A stretch of 64,000 nucleotides of DNA, taken from assembly GCA_002392645.1 (NCBI GenBank), contig DGHL01000040.1, forward strand, positions 14,101 to 78,100, in the 5' to 3' direction. Positions 9,243 through 16,634 of this stretch are shown in pieces (position 1 is the first letter of the stretch; each line of letters starts with the position of its first letter). Source of the stretch: Prevotellaceae bacterium UBA3849. Its GTDB lineage: Bacteria; Bacteroidota; Bacteroidia; Bacteroidales; Bacteroidaceae. The position numbers were made by a program, and so were the translations under genes. The notes beneath the pieces were generated by a model. The model was not told the DNA's origin and made no database searches. It saw nothing but the letters and a program-made list of their open reading frames with translations.

Positions 9243-9282
9243 AATCCCCCAGCTGTCGTGAGACATCCGGGGGATTTTTTTA
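9243..9282 (+). terminator. Intrinsic terminator after the beta-helix gene
   Basis: Stem AATCCCCC (9243-9250) with GGGGGATT (9269-9276), followed by a run of T. Confidence 0.9.
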
Positions 9283-9548
9283 TTGCTTCTTGCCTCTACG
9301 ATACCAATACTAAGACTGCCACCGATTCATTTTTACTACCACAGTTTTTTACTACCACGGATTTTTTACGACCACAGATTACATGGATTACAAGGATTTT
9401 AGCTTCGCCCCACACAGCTATTGCACAGATTATAAACGGATTGCATAGAGATTATGCGCATTTTAGTCCTTCCACCTCTGCAGGGAGAAAGACTAAACTC
9501 TTATATTCTAAACAGACAAGTAAAAAAATGTTAAAAATGAGCAAAAAG
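9283..9548. repeat. AT-rich stretch with degenerate ACCACAGATT repeats
   Basis: Between the terminator and the next promoter there is no convincing gene. About 9340-9440 holds imperfect copies of a CACAGATTACATGGATTACAAGGATT-like phrase (ACTACCACAGTTTT, ACTACCACGGATTTT, ACGACCACAGATTAC, GCACAGATTATAAACGGATT). Similar simple phrases are common intergenic filler in Bacteroidetes genomes. The open frame at 9258-9566 is made from this repeat and is not a gene. Confidence 0.55.
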
Positions 9549-9580
9549 TTTGGTGGATTAAAATAAACGTTGTAATTTTA
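9549..9580 (+). promoter_or_regulatory. Candidate promoter of the phospholipase-like gene
   Basis: TTTG (9549-9552), 20-nt spacer, TAATTTTA (9573-9580), one mismatch from the -7 consensus. The leader before the ATG at 9645 would be about 58 nt. Confidence 0.5.
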
Positions 9581-9644
9581 CCCCCAACTTTTGTTCGCTA
9601 ACTAATATTTTTTCTTATTTACTAACTTTTTATATTTCAATCTT

Positions 9645-11888
9645 ATGAACAGCAAAGTACATGGCGTTATCGTTAGGGCCATTAAAAATGTAATTGACCC
9701 TACAGTACTTGAAATTCTTTACTCAAGCATAGATCAAGATGCTTGGAAAAAGGTAAGGGATGATTTACAACTGGACAATAACAATGAAACTCCAGAAGTT
9801 TACGACAGAGCCAAGAGCTATTTTGACATTTTATGTCTTGGCGCAGTCGATGAAGACAACACGAAGCTATTGTCTGATGTAGAAGATCCTAATGCAAAAG
9901 CATGCGCAATGGGACAGATTCTTGTGTCACAGTCTGGTGAGCACCAGCATTGGCTTGAACATTTCTGGAATGACTCCCTTAGTGATGACAGAAATGGAGG
10001 CAGTAAACAAGGTTTCTCTATTAATCACAAATACATCGCTGATGTCGTCAGCGAAATAACTGGAGTCAACTATTTACAGACATTCGGAAACTTAGGCGGT
10101 CTTAAGTTAGGCAGTATGTCTAATGAAGCTGTCACAGCACTTGTAGAAGCCGCTATAGCGTTGTGGTACGGAGACAACTTATATGACAGTTATTATTCTG
10201 CTCCTAACAGAGCCAATAGATACTGGAAAAAGGCCCTCGAACAATATCAGAAAGAAGAATACGAAAGAGCATTTTATAATTTAGGAAAAGTCTGCCACTT
10301 ATTAGCGGATGTAGGTACGCCTGCTCACGTACACAACGATGGACACATGGGAGTTAACTGGCTGGAAACCTTTCTAAAAAAGATTGGCATTGACACCGAT
10401 TGTCCGGATTTCTTTAAAGTAGATGATGACAAATATGAAGTAACAACTGGAAAAGCCATTGAAGAAAAGTTGGAATCACTACCAAAAGAATTCGACAGAT
10501 ATGACGAGGCTCTGCCACATAATTGGAGACTAACAGACAAAGGCTACGTTTACTATGATCCATCATGGAATTTATACGATTATTTCAAGAGCCTTGGCCA
10601 ATTAACTAGAAAATACGATAGTGACGACGCTGATGGCGTCAGTAGAAATAAGCCTTTCCATTGGGAACATTTCGATTTGCTTAACTTTGATTCATTCACC
10701 CATGCACTGGAACGTTGTGCAAACGATGATCTCACAGAGTATGCATGTAATGCAATAGCTCAGGATCTGATACCTCTGTCTATAGCACATACTGCGGGTA
10801 TTCTTTACTTATTCTTTAATTCGGTAAAAGCCGTCGTAACATGTCCACAGACATATAAGGTGGCTGCTAAAAAAATACATATACACAATGACGAGGATGA
10901 TTGTCAGGCAGGAGAGATCTACTTCACATTGAATGCTAATGAACACTATCGATATCTCCCTAAGATTTCAGCAAACTCAGGAGACGTCAAGAACCTGACA
11001 GGTACATTGTCTTGTGAAGTAACAACCCCTGCAACTTCAAAAGGCCAAATCGAGATACACACAGAAGCCGAAGACAATGATGACTGGACTGTATTGGGAA
11101 TCACTTTCCATAAAGCGAAAGACAGTCTTGGAGAAACAAACGATATAATTGAAGTTTCCGAAGTTGACAAATCCAAACAACCTGTAGAGTTTAGCAAAAG
11201 GTCATCTAATAAAGACTATACTATCTACATATCCGTCAGAAAGGGTGAGAAAGAAAAGAAGACACATGACATTAAAAAAATCCTGAAGAAAATCGATGCA
11301 AAGAAATTAGAAAAATTATTAGCATCAAAATATAAGGAAGGCTCAACATTTGCAATGCAACCTCTGTTGATGAATTTGGACTCTCATCATTTCCATTGTA
11401 ATACTTTGGCAAACAAAGACTGCATGACATGGAGAAATGTCTCCGGTCGTAAAATAAAGGCATATGTTTACGATTCTGAAATATCTAAGTTCAGGAAGAT
11501 TTCCCCTAAAAACAGTATGAAAGTATTACAGGGGTTGATGAAACATGTCAACAATATATTGGCACAAGGAGCAAATAAGCAGAAATTCATCAATCAATTA
11601 AACTCACGACTTTCTTCTTCTACGAAAATTACAGAACAAGACATCAAGGATTATACCAAGGAAGTATTAAAAACGATTGATACTCCTAAATTCAAGGAAT
11701 GTATTGATATAGAAGAACAGAAAAAGAATATTCTAAGCTGCCTGCCTGGATTATCAGACGAAAACAAAGAATACCTCTCAGAAGTTACTTCTAAAAACTT
11801 CTATGATAAATTTAAGACTTCATGTTCTTGCTGTCAAGATAAGAAGACGCAGAAATATCTACAGCTTAGAAAATCAATGATCAAATAA
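9645..11888 (+). CDS. Zinc-dependent phospholipase C-like protein with C-terminal beta domain
   Basis: 747 residues. H218-L-L-A-D222-VGTPA-H228 reproduces the HxxxDxxxxxH zinc-ligand spacing of the phospholipase C / P1 nuclease fold (B. cereus PLC H118, D122, H128). His6 (VHGVIVRAI), H100/H102 and H128 are candidate further ligands. The helical catalytic part spans about 1-400. Residues about 400-540 look like a beta-sandwich (KKIHIHNDEDDCQAGEIYF onward), in the place where clostridial alpha-toxin carries its PLAT/C2 domain. A helical tail ends with a Cys cluster (CSCC, about 731-734). No signal peptide is visible, although classical family members need an exposed N-terminal Trp. By eye the gene is more A+T-rich than its neighbours, suggesting transfer. 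It stands alone between its own promoter and terminator. Membrane-damaging, nuclease or defence roles are all possible; substrate unknown. Confidence 0.55.
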   Translation: MNSKVHGVIVRAIKNVIDPTVLEILYSSIDQDAWKKVRDDLQLDNNNETPEVYDRAKSYFDILCLGAVDEDNTKLLSDVEDPNAKACAMGQILVSQSGEHQHWLEHFWNDSLSDDRNGGSKQGFSINHKYIADVVSEITGVNYLQTFGNLGGLKLGSMSNEAVTALVEAAIALWYGDNLYDSYYSAPNRANRYWKKALEQYQKEEYERAFYNLGKVCHLLADVGTPAHVHNDGHMGVNWLETFLKKIGIDTDCPDFFKVDDDKYEVTTGKAIEEKLESLPKEFDRYDEALPHNWRLTDKGYVYYDPSWNLYDYFKSLGQLTRKYDSDDADGVSRNKPFHWEHFDLLNFDSFTHALERCANDDLTEYACNAIAQDLIPLSIAHTAGILYLFFNSVKAVVTCPQTYKVAAKKIHIHNDEDDCQAGEIYFTLNANEHYRYLPKISANSGDVKNLTGTLSCEVTTPATSKGQIEIHTEAEDNDDWTVLGITFHKAKDSLGETNDIIEVSEVDKSKQPVEFSKRSSNKDYTIYISVRKGEKEKKTHDIKKILKKIDAKKLEKLLASKYKEGSTFAMQPLLMNLDSHHFHCNTLANKDCMTWRNVSGRKIKAYVYDSEISKFRKISPKNSMKVLQGLMKHVNNILAQGANKQKFINQLNSRLSSSTKITEQDIKDYTKEVLKTIDTPKFKECIDIEEQKKNILSCLPGLSDENKEYLSEVTSKNFYDKFKTSCSCCQDKKTQKYLQLRKSMIK

Positions 11889-11930
11889 ATGTATAAAGAA
11901 AGGATTATTGCATTAATCCTAAACATAAAA

Positions 11931-11971
11931 TAAAAAGCGCCCTGCAGGAGTTTTCTCTGCGGGGCGCTTTT
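11931..11971 (+). terminator. Terminator after the phospholipase-like gene
   Basis: AAAAAGCGCCCTGCAG pairs with CTGCGGGGCGCTTTT around a short loop, ending in a T run. The symmetric A/T flanks let it act on both strands. Confidence 0.85.
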
Positions 11972-11988
11972 ACAAAGGCCTAAGGCCG

Positions 11989-12290
11989 ATTTACATGTTT
12001 TATCTGTTTTTCCATTTTTATTCTTTATCCACGCCATCAGTGTGTGGAGACTACTCACTTTTCACTCTAACTGGTGGTGGGGGGAAGATAAAATAGATTT
12101 CAAGCGCCATGAGCCTTAACCATGTATTCACACTAATTTGCTCTAAGTCACGCGCGATTGAAAAGGCGCGGGCACCCGCGTAAATAATATACGGCTTTCT
12201 TTGCATTAATGCAAGGAAGGCCGCTGTGTTATGAAATAGGCATTACGAAGAAGTAGCGGCGTTCAACTCCTGAACGTCGCTATTTCTTGT
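11989..12290. other. Non-coding stretch with three consecutive hairpins
   Basis: No gene is seen. The right half contains three inverted repeats in a row: CGCGGG-CA-CCCGCG (12167-12180), an imperfect GGCTTTC...GGAAGGCC hairpin centred on the perfect palindrome TTGCATTAATGCAA (about 12192-12221), and AGCGGCGTTCA-ACTCC-TGAACGTCGCT followed by ATTTCTT (about 12254-12287), which could be a terminator. They end immediately before the left copy of the 30-bp direct repeat that brackets hipBA. Confidence 0.55.
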
Positions 12291-12320
12291 ATCTCGCCGT
12301 TGAAAAAAGAAAGTGAAAGG
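12291..12320. repeat. Left copy of 30-bp direct repeat flanking hipBA
   Basis: Begins ATCTCGCCGTTGAAAAAAGA and ends AAGTGAAAGG; identical over all 30 positions to 14071-14100. The flanking bases differ on both sides, so the repeat has sharp edges. The copy lies 76 nt upstream of the hipBA promoter. Possibly an attachment-site duplication or the scar of an insertion that carried hipBA. Confidence 0.85.
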
Positions 12321-12395
12321 GACAGGAAACTGATCAAGAGAAACGGATTTAATCGTTGTTTTTGCAATTATTATGCAATATTTTTAGCTTTTATC

Positions 12396-12426
12396 TTTGT
12401 ATTTACAATTTTTATTTGTATCTTTG
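12396..12426 (+). promoter_or_regulatory. hipBA promoter with duplicated TATCTTTG
   Basis: TTTG (12396-12399), 19-nt spacer, TATCTTTG (12419-12426). The upstream box is itself part of a second TATCTTTG (12392-12399), so two identical octamers lie 27 bp apart. The 28-nt leader before hipB is where an XRE-type repressor would be expected to bind for autoregulation. Confidence 0.75.
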
Positions 12427-12454
12427 CAACCGAAATACATAAGACATTGATAAC

Positions 12455-12757
12455 ATGTGGACAGAACTTAGTGATACAGCCATACTGAACAAACTTGGTA
12501 CGAGGCTAAAAGATTATCGTATATCAAGTGGCCTAAAACAGCAGGAACTGGCCATGGAGTCTGGCGTTGGTGTAAGCACCATTGCCAAGATAGAAAGCGG
12601 GCAGTCTGTTTCGTTCTCATTATTAATCAGTGTCATGAGAACGCTTGGATTACTTGAAAACCTCGATCTGCTTGTGCCTGAGCAGAAACCCTCTCCCTTG
12701 GAACTATTGAAAACGCAGGGAAAACAGGTAAAACGAGTAAGGACTAAGAAAGAGTAA
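12455..12757 (+). CDS. hipB: HipB-like XRE-family antitoxin
   Basis: 100 residues. A helix-turn-helix of the Cro/CI (XRE) type covers about residues 13-70: LGTRLKDYRISSGLKQQELA, then GVGVSTIAKIESGQSVSFSLL. HipB proteins bind the promoter of their own operon and hold HipA inactive. The tail is basic (KQVKRVRTKKE). The stop at 12757 is 3 nt before the hipA ATG, giving tight coupling with antitoxin first, the usual order. The start is supported by the promoter at 12396-12426. Confidence 0.9.
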   Translation: MWTELSDTAILNKLGTRLKDYRISSGLKQQELAMESGVGVSTIAKIESGQSVSFSLLISVMRTLGLLENLDLLVPEQKPSPLELLKTQGKQVKRVRTKKE

Positions 12758-12760
12758 GAA

Positions 12761-14065
12761 ATGGAAGAAATACCGGTTATACAGATATATCTGTGGGGCA
12801 ACCTCGTAGGAGCCATGTCGTGGGATGATGAAAGAGGATATGCAGATTTCCAGTTTGATGACCGCTTTCGCAGGTCAGGCTTGGACATCGCCCCACTGAT
12901 GATGCCATTGGCAAGAACCCGTGGCGTTGTCTCGTTCCCCACAAATGCAAGAACGAAGTGTTTCAGCGGTCTTCCTGGTTTGATAGCTGATGCCCTCCCA
13001 GATAAGTTTGGTAGCCAACTTATCACAGAATGGTTCGCCCAACAAGGTAAAACGGAGAGTATGATTACTCCGCTTGACCGATTGTGCTACGTAGGCAAAC
13101 GAGCCATGGGTGCCCTGGAGTTTGTGCCTGCTGCCAATGTGGAGGGCGTAAACGAATCGACTGAAATCTATATTCGGGAACTGATGGCCTTGTCTGATTC
13201 CATCTTCAAGGAGCGGAGCATGTTTCAAGAACTGATTCGCCAGAACGACAAGTCGATTCTCGACATCCTTAAAGTCGGAACATCTGCTGGCGGTGCAAAG
13301 CCCAAGGCGATTATTGCCTTCAAAGAAGAAACTGGAGAAGTGCGTTCAGGCCAGGTTCCTGCACCAGAAGGATTTTCATATTGGCTATTGAAGTTTGATG
13401 GAGGCACATATAGCGAACATAATGAGATAACCGATAATCCGCAAGGCATCGGAAACATAGAATATGCCTACTACAGGATGGCTACTGCCTGCGGCATCAC
13501 CATGTCGGAGTGTCGACTATTGCCGGAAGGGGACTGCAACCACTTTATGACACGCCGTTTCGACAGAACACCGTCAGGTGAGAAAATCCATATGCAGACA
13601 GCTGCTGGTATTGCTCATCTGGACAGAGACGTGCGCCATTCATATGAAGAACTTTTTGGCGTATTACGCCGATTAGGACTGAACTACAAAGACTTCGAGC
13701 AGTTGTATCGTCGCATGGTGTTCAATGTTATCGCACGCAACCACGATGACCATACTAAGAACTTTTCATTTCTCATGGACAAGACTGGTAAATGGTCGTT
13801 TGCCCCGGCTTATGACTTATGCTACTCCTACAATCCTGCAGGACGATGGACAAGTCGTCACCAGCTTTCACTCAACAGCAAGACCGACGACTTCACTCGG
13901 GAGGACTTCTTGGCTGTAGCAAAGAACATCGGCATACGTGATGCCAACCACATCATTGAGGAGGTTCGTTCATCTGTAGCATCTTGGCCTGATACAGCTA
14001 AAGACTGCGGTGTAAGACCGGAGCATATAGAGTCTGTCAGCAAGACACTCCTGCTGAATATCTAA
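12761..14065 (+). CDS. hipA: HipA-like serine/threonine kinase toxin
   Basis: 434 residues, the normal full HipA length. An N-terminal HipA_N-type domain (about 1-110) is followed by the kinase lobes. GTSAGGAKPKAIIAF (about 171-185) corresponds to the glycine-rich, autophosphorylatable loop; HMQTAAGIAHLD (about 275-286) precedes the catalytic segment; NVIARNHDDHTKNFSFL (about 323-339) holds the catalytic Asp and metal-binding Asn; FAPAYDLCYS (about 347-356) is the second metal-site Asp. All key residues are present, so the kinase should be active. Family members phosphorylate targets such as glutamyl-tRNA synthetase and cause growth arrest when free of HipB. The stop is 5 nt before the right copy of the 30-bp direct repeat. 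Confidence 0.93.
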   Translation: MEEIPVIQIYLWGNLVGAMSWDDERGYADFQFDDRFRRSGLDIAPLMMPLARTRGVVSFPTNARTKCFSGLPGLIADALPDKFGSQLITEWFAQQGKTESMITPLDRLCYVGKRAMGALEFVPAANVEGVNESTEIYIRELMALSDSIFKERSMFQELIRQNDKSILDILKVGTSAGGAKPKAIIAFKEETGEVRSGQVPAPEGFSYWLLKFDGGTYSEHNEITDNPQGIGNIEYAYYRMATACGITMSECRLLPEGDCNHFMTRRFDRTPSGEKIHMQTAAGIAHLDRDVRHSYEELFGVLRRLGLNYKDFEQLYRRMVFNVIARNHDDHTKNFSFLMDKTGKWSFAPAYDLCYSYNPAGRWTSRHQLSLNSKTDDFTREDFLAVAKNIGIRDANHIIEEVRSSVASWPDTAKDCGVRPEHIESVSKTLLLNI

Positions 14066-14070
14066 GAATA

Positions 14071-14100
14071 ATCTCGCCGTTGAAAAAAGAAAGTGAAAGG
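14071..14100. repeat. Right copy of 30-bp direct repeat flanking hipBA
   Basis: Identical to 12291-12320. The copies start 1780 bp apart and enclose only hipBA and its promoter. No transposase or integrase is encoded between them. Confidence 0.85.
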
Positions 14101-14248
14101 ACTGGCAGGCTTGAATAGAATATGGCGCAGTTAGTAGAATCCTACCTAATGAAAACGTGGCGTAAAATGGCTTCTGTTTTGGCTTGATGGAAATCATGTC
14201 AGTGGAGATATAGAACAATGTTAAAATCGTGAGTTTTCTTGTTTGACG

Positions 14249-14333
14249 GTAAAAGCTATCATATTACATTGTAAAAGCTATCATATTACCAGGTGATGTG
14301 ATACGTTTTACTCGGTAAAAGCTATGCTTTTAC
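14249..14333. repeat. 22-nt-period dyad array, locus A (4 units)
   Basis: Units of 19 nt separated by exactly 3 nt: GTAAAAGCTATCATATTAC (14249-14267), the same (14271-14289), GTGATGTGATACGTTTTAC (14293-14311, inverted and degenerate), GTAAAAGCTATGCTTTTAC (14315-14333, the near-palindromic cap). Each unit has GTAA...TTAC-like ends. The array sits between convergent hipA and tyrA, next to the terminator at 14339-14386. Related arrays are at 29068-29152 and 45849-45955. Confidence 0.85.
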
Positions 14334-14338
14334 AACAT

Positions 14339-14386
14339 AAAAAGGCGTGTTTCAGCATCAAAAAGATGGTGAAACACGCCTTTTTT
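14339..14386. terminator. Bidirectional terminator between hipA and tyrA
   Basis: AAAAAGGCGTGTTTC (14339-14353) pairs perfectly with GAAACACGCCTTTTT (14371-14385) around a 17-nt loop; A run on the left, T run on the right. Suits the convergent genes on both sides. Confidence 0.9.
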
Positions 14387-14561
14387 GCGTATCTTCAAAA
14401 AACTGGAGAAATGCCGACCTCTCAAAACTCGTTTCAAGGTGTCTCTGTCGCATTGTGACCCCATTGTGGGGTGCCAGTCCACCGATATTGAAATAGTTGC
14501 TTAGAATGAGTTTTCTGAAAAGTGGAGAAATACGACAATTTCCCGATGTCAGTTTCAGGTG
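14387..14561. other. Non-coding stretch with a degenerate direct repeat
   Basis: No gene seen. AAAACTGGAGAAATGCCGAC (14397 on) is echoed by AAAAGTGGAGAAATACGAC (14517 on), and both are followed about 10-20 nt later by GTTTCA-AGGTGT / GTTTCAGGTGT. A small hairpin ACCCCA-TTG-TGGGGT lies between (about 14457-14471). The second copy runs into the end of tyrA. Confidence 0.5.
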
Positions 14562-15356
14562 TTATTTCAGTGCCTCGACGTCGCGTTTTACGTTGGAGCG
14601 AATCTTGGTGAGATACTGCTTCATCTTTTTCGCATCCTTGTTGTCGATGATTTCGAGTAGTTCCTTGAGCTCGGCACGTATCTGGTCAACCTGGTCATGG
14701 GTGTATGGGTTGAACAGTACCTCCTGCAGCAGGTAGTCGTCCTCGTTGAGCACACCCTTGGCAATGCGCAGGTGGCGCTTGAAGGTGGTGCCCGGTGCAT
14801 CCTGGTGCTTCATCACGGCAGAGAAGACGAAGGTTGACACGAACGGGATAGACAGTGAGTATGCCACAGTCTTGTCGTGCTCCTCGAAGGTGTACTCGTA
14901 GATGTTGAGGTCGAGACGGCTGTAGAGATCCTTGAAGAAGCAGCGCCCCATGTAGTCGCCTTCGCTGATGATGATGGCATTCTCCTCAGACAGTTGGTTG
15001 AGGTTGGCAAAGGTAGGACCGAACATAGGGTGGGTGCTGACATAGCGCTTGCCTGTCTGCTCATAGAACTCCTTCAGTCCTGTCTTTACCGATGCGATGT
15101 CGCTCAGTATTACGTTGTCTGTCAGGTAAGGCAATACCTCGTTGAATGCCGGTATGGTATATTTCACCGTTGCAGCGTTGATGACCAATTCGGGCTGGAA
15201 GTTGCGTACCTCCTCAAGGTCGGTAAAGCGCTGACAGTTGTATGTGAAACGCATGCGACGTGGGTCTTTCTCATACACGCCGACTTCGTGGTCGAAACTC
15301 AGCAGGTCAATGAAGAAGGACCCCATCTTGCCTGCTCCAAGAATTAATATTTTCAC
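14562..15356 (-). CDS. tyrA: Prephenate dehydrogenase
   Basis: 264 residues from a GTG start (15356); no ATG is available that keeps the nucleotide-binding motif. MKILILGAGKMGSFFIDLL is the Rossmann GxGxxG fingerprint. LSDIASVKTGL and YVSTHPMFGPTFANL (about 110-123) are the family's active-site motifs, with the His contacting prephenate. The enzyme oxidatively decarboxylates prephenate to 4-hydroxyphenylpyruvate, the tyrosine branch. Last gene of the pheA operon, 122 nt after the DAHP synthase gene, with an inverted repeat in that gap. Length is normal for the short bacterial form without an ACT domain. Confidence 0.92.
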   Translation of the reverse strand: MKILILGAGKMGSFFIDLLSFDHEVGVYEKDPRRMRFTYNCQRFTDLEEVRNFQPELVINAATVKYTIPAFNEVLPYLTDNVILSDIASVKTGLKEFYEQTGKRYVSTHPMFGPTFANLNQLSEENAIIISEGDYMGRCFFKDLYSRLDLNIYEYTFEEHDKTVAYSLSIPFVSTFVFSAVMKHQDAPGTTFKRHLRIAKGVLNEDDYLLQEVLFNPYTHDQVDQIRAELKELLEIIDNKDAKKMKQYLTKIRSNVKRDVEALK

Positions 15357-15376
15357 TTCGCTAATGTTTTAAAAAA

Positions 15377-15473
15377 ATTGAAGAATTGAAAAATTGAAGC
15401 ATCGAAAAATTGAAGTTCTAATCGAAAAGACTTCTTCACTTCTTCACTTCTTCAACTCTTCAATTTTTCAATC
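15377..15473. repeat. Inverted TTGAAGAAT-type simple repeat in the tyrA leader
   Basis: Left arm (15377-15415) is built of TTGAAGAA/TTGAAAAA/TTGAAGC units; right arm (15431-15473) is the inverse (CTTCTTCACTTCTTCAATTTTTCAATC). The RNA can form a long imperfect hairpin between the two cistrons. Shorter pieces of the same repeat lie at about 16628-16660 and 21211-21240. Confidence 0.6.
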
Positions 15474-15478
15474 CTTAT

Positions 15479-16543
15479 TTACTGGTTTACTATCTCTACC
15501 TGCTGGCGCACTGACTCTTCGTGAATGTGCTCAAATACTTGCTTCACGAATTCTGGACTCATGCCAGTGAGTGAACCCTGTACGCCGCGCTTGTCAAGAA
15601 TCTCGTTGTAGCGTCCGGTCTGCAGCACCTGCATGTTATGCTCCTTCTTGTACTGGCCAATCTCGCGGCATACGCGCATGCGCTTTGCAAGAAGGTCCAT
15701 CAGTTCGTTGTCAATCTTGTCGATCTGCTGGCGCAACAGCTTTATGCCCTCAGTGGTATAAGTGTTGTCACGAGCTACGAGCATGCCGACGATGTAGTCG
15801 GCAACCTCAGGCGTAACCTGCTGCTTGGCATCGCTCCATGCCTTGTCAGGGTCGCAGTGTGACTCAATCATCAGTCCGTCGAAACCGAGGTCGAGTGCCT
15901 GCTGTGACAGAGGTGCGATGAGTTCGCGCTTACCACCCATGTGTGAAGGGTCGCAGACGATAGGCAGTTCTGGAATGCGGCGACGCAGTTCGATAGGAAT
16001 CTGCCACATTGGTGCGTTGCGGTACATGGTCTTGTCGAAAGAAGAGAAACCACGGTGTATGGCAGCCAGCTTCTTGACACCGGCCTGGTTGATGCGCTCC
16101 AATGCGCCAATCCACAGCTCGAGGTCAGGGTTCACAGGGTTCTTGACGAAGACAGGTATGTCGAGGCCCTTCATAGAGTCGGCTAGTTGCTGCATGGCGA
16201 AAGGGTTAGCTGATGTGCGTGCACCGATCCACAGTATGTCGAGTCCGTATTTCATGCAGAGCTCCACGTGTTCAGGTGTAGCCACCTCGGTGCCGATGAG
16301 CATGCCGGTTTCTTTCTTCACTTCCGCCATCCACTCGAGGGCAGGTTCTCCGTGACCTTCGAAGCCTCCTGGCTTGGTACGTGGCTTCCATACTCCGGCA
16401 CGGAACATGTGGCAACCCTTTATGGCGAGTTGCTTCGCAGTTGTCATTACTTGCTCTTCTGTCTCGGCAGAGCATGGGCCGGCGATAACGAATGGTCGTT
16501 TGCTGTCACTTGGCAGATTGAGTGCCTCTAATTCTAATTCCAT
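15479..16543 (-). CDS. Bifunctional DAHP synthase / chorismate mutase (AroQ type)
   Basis: 354 residues. Residues about 15-255 are a KdsA-like (type I-beta) DAHP synthase: VIAGPCSAETEEQVM, FRAGVWKPRTKPGGFEGHG, IGTEVATPEH, WIGARTSANPFAMQ, AIHRGFSSFDKT, PIVCDPSHMGGKR and MIESHCDPDKAWSDAKQQ. It condenses phosphoenolpyruvate with erythrose 4-phosphate, the entry to the shikimate pathway. Residues about 262-345 form an AroQ chorismate mutase (IKLLRQQIDKIDNELMDLLAKRM, REIGQYKKEHNMQVLQTGRY), which makes prephenate, the substrate of both neighbours tyrA and pheA. The fusion is common in Bacteroidetes and couples first and branch steps, probably with prephenate feedback. Confidence 0.94.
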   Translation of the reverse strand: MELELEALNLPSDSKRPFVIAGPCSAETEEQVMTTAKQLAIKGCHMFRAGVWKPRTKPGGFEGHGEPALEWMAEVKKETGMLIGTEVATPEHVELCMKYGLDILWIGARTSANPFAMQQLADSMKGLDIPVFVKNPVNPDLELWIGALERINQAGVKKLAAIHRGFSSFDKTMYRNAPMWQIPIELRRRIPELPIVCDPSHMGGKRELIAPLSQQALDLGFDGLMIESHCDPDKAWSDAKQQVTPEVADYIVGMLVARDNTYTTEGIKLLRQQIDKIDNELMDLLAKRMRVCREIGQYKKEHNMQVLQTGRYNEILDKRGVQGSLTGMSPEFVKQVFEHIHEESVRQQVEIVNQ

Positions 16544-16634
16544 AATTGCGTTATATGTGTTTGATGCTTTTTATAGCTGATTAATATATTCTTATGTTGT
16601 TCTCTAAAATACGAATTGCATGAATTGTTGATTT

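Noticed and set aside
9258..9566. 102-codon open frame on the plus strand
   Set aside because: It is made of AT-rich degenerate repeats and begins inside a terminator hairpin; no domain or promoter supports it.
12300..12488. 62-codon open frame upstream of hipB
   Set aside because: It covers the direct repeat and the hipBA promoter and overlaps hipB out of frame; no support as a gene.
12291..14100. Insertion sequence carrying hipBA
   Set aside because: No transposase, no terminal inverted repeats at the edges of the 30-bp direct repeats; only the direct repeat itself is seen.
14249..14333. CRISPR array
   Set aside because: The repeated 19-mers are separated by only 3 nt, units flip orientation, and no cas genes are near; this is not a CRISPR.
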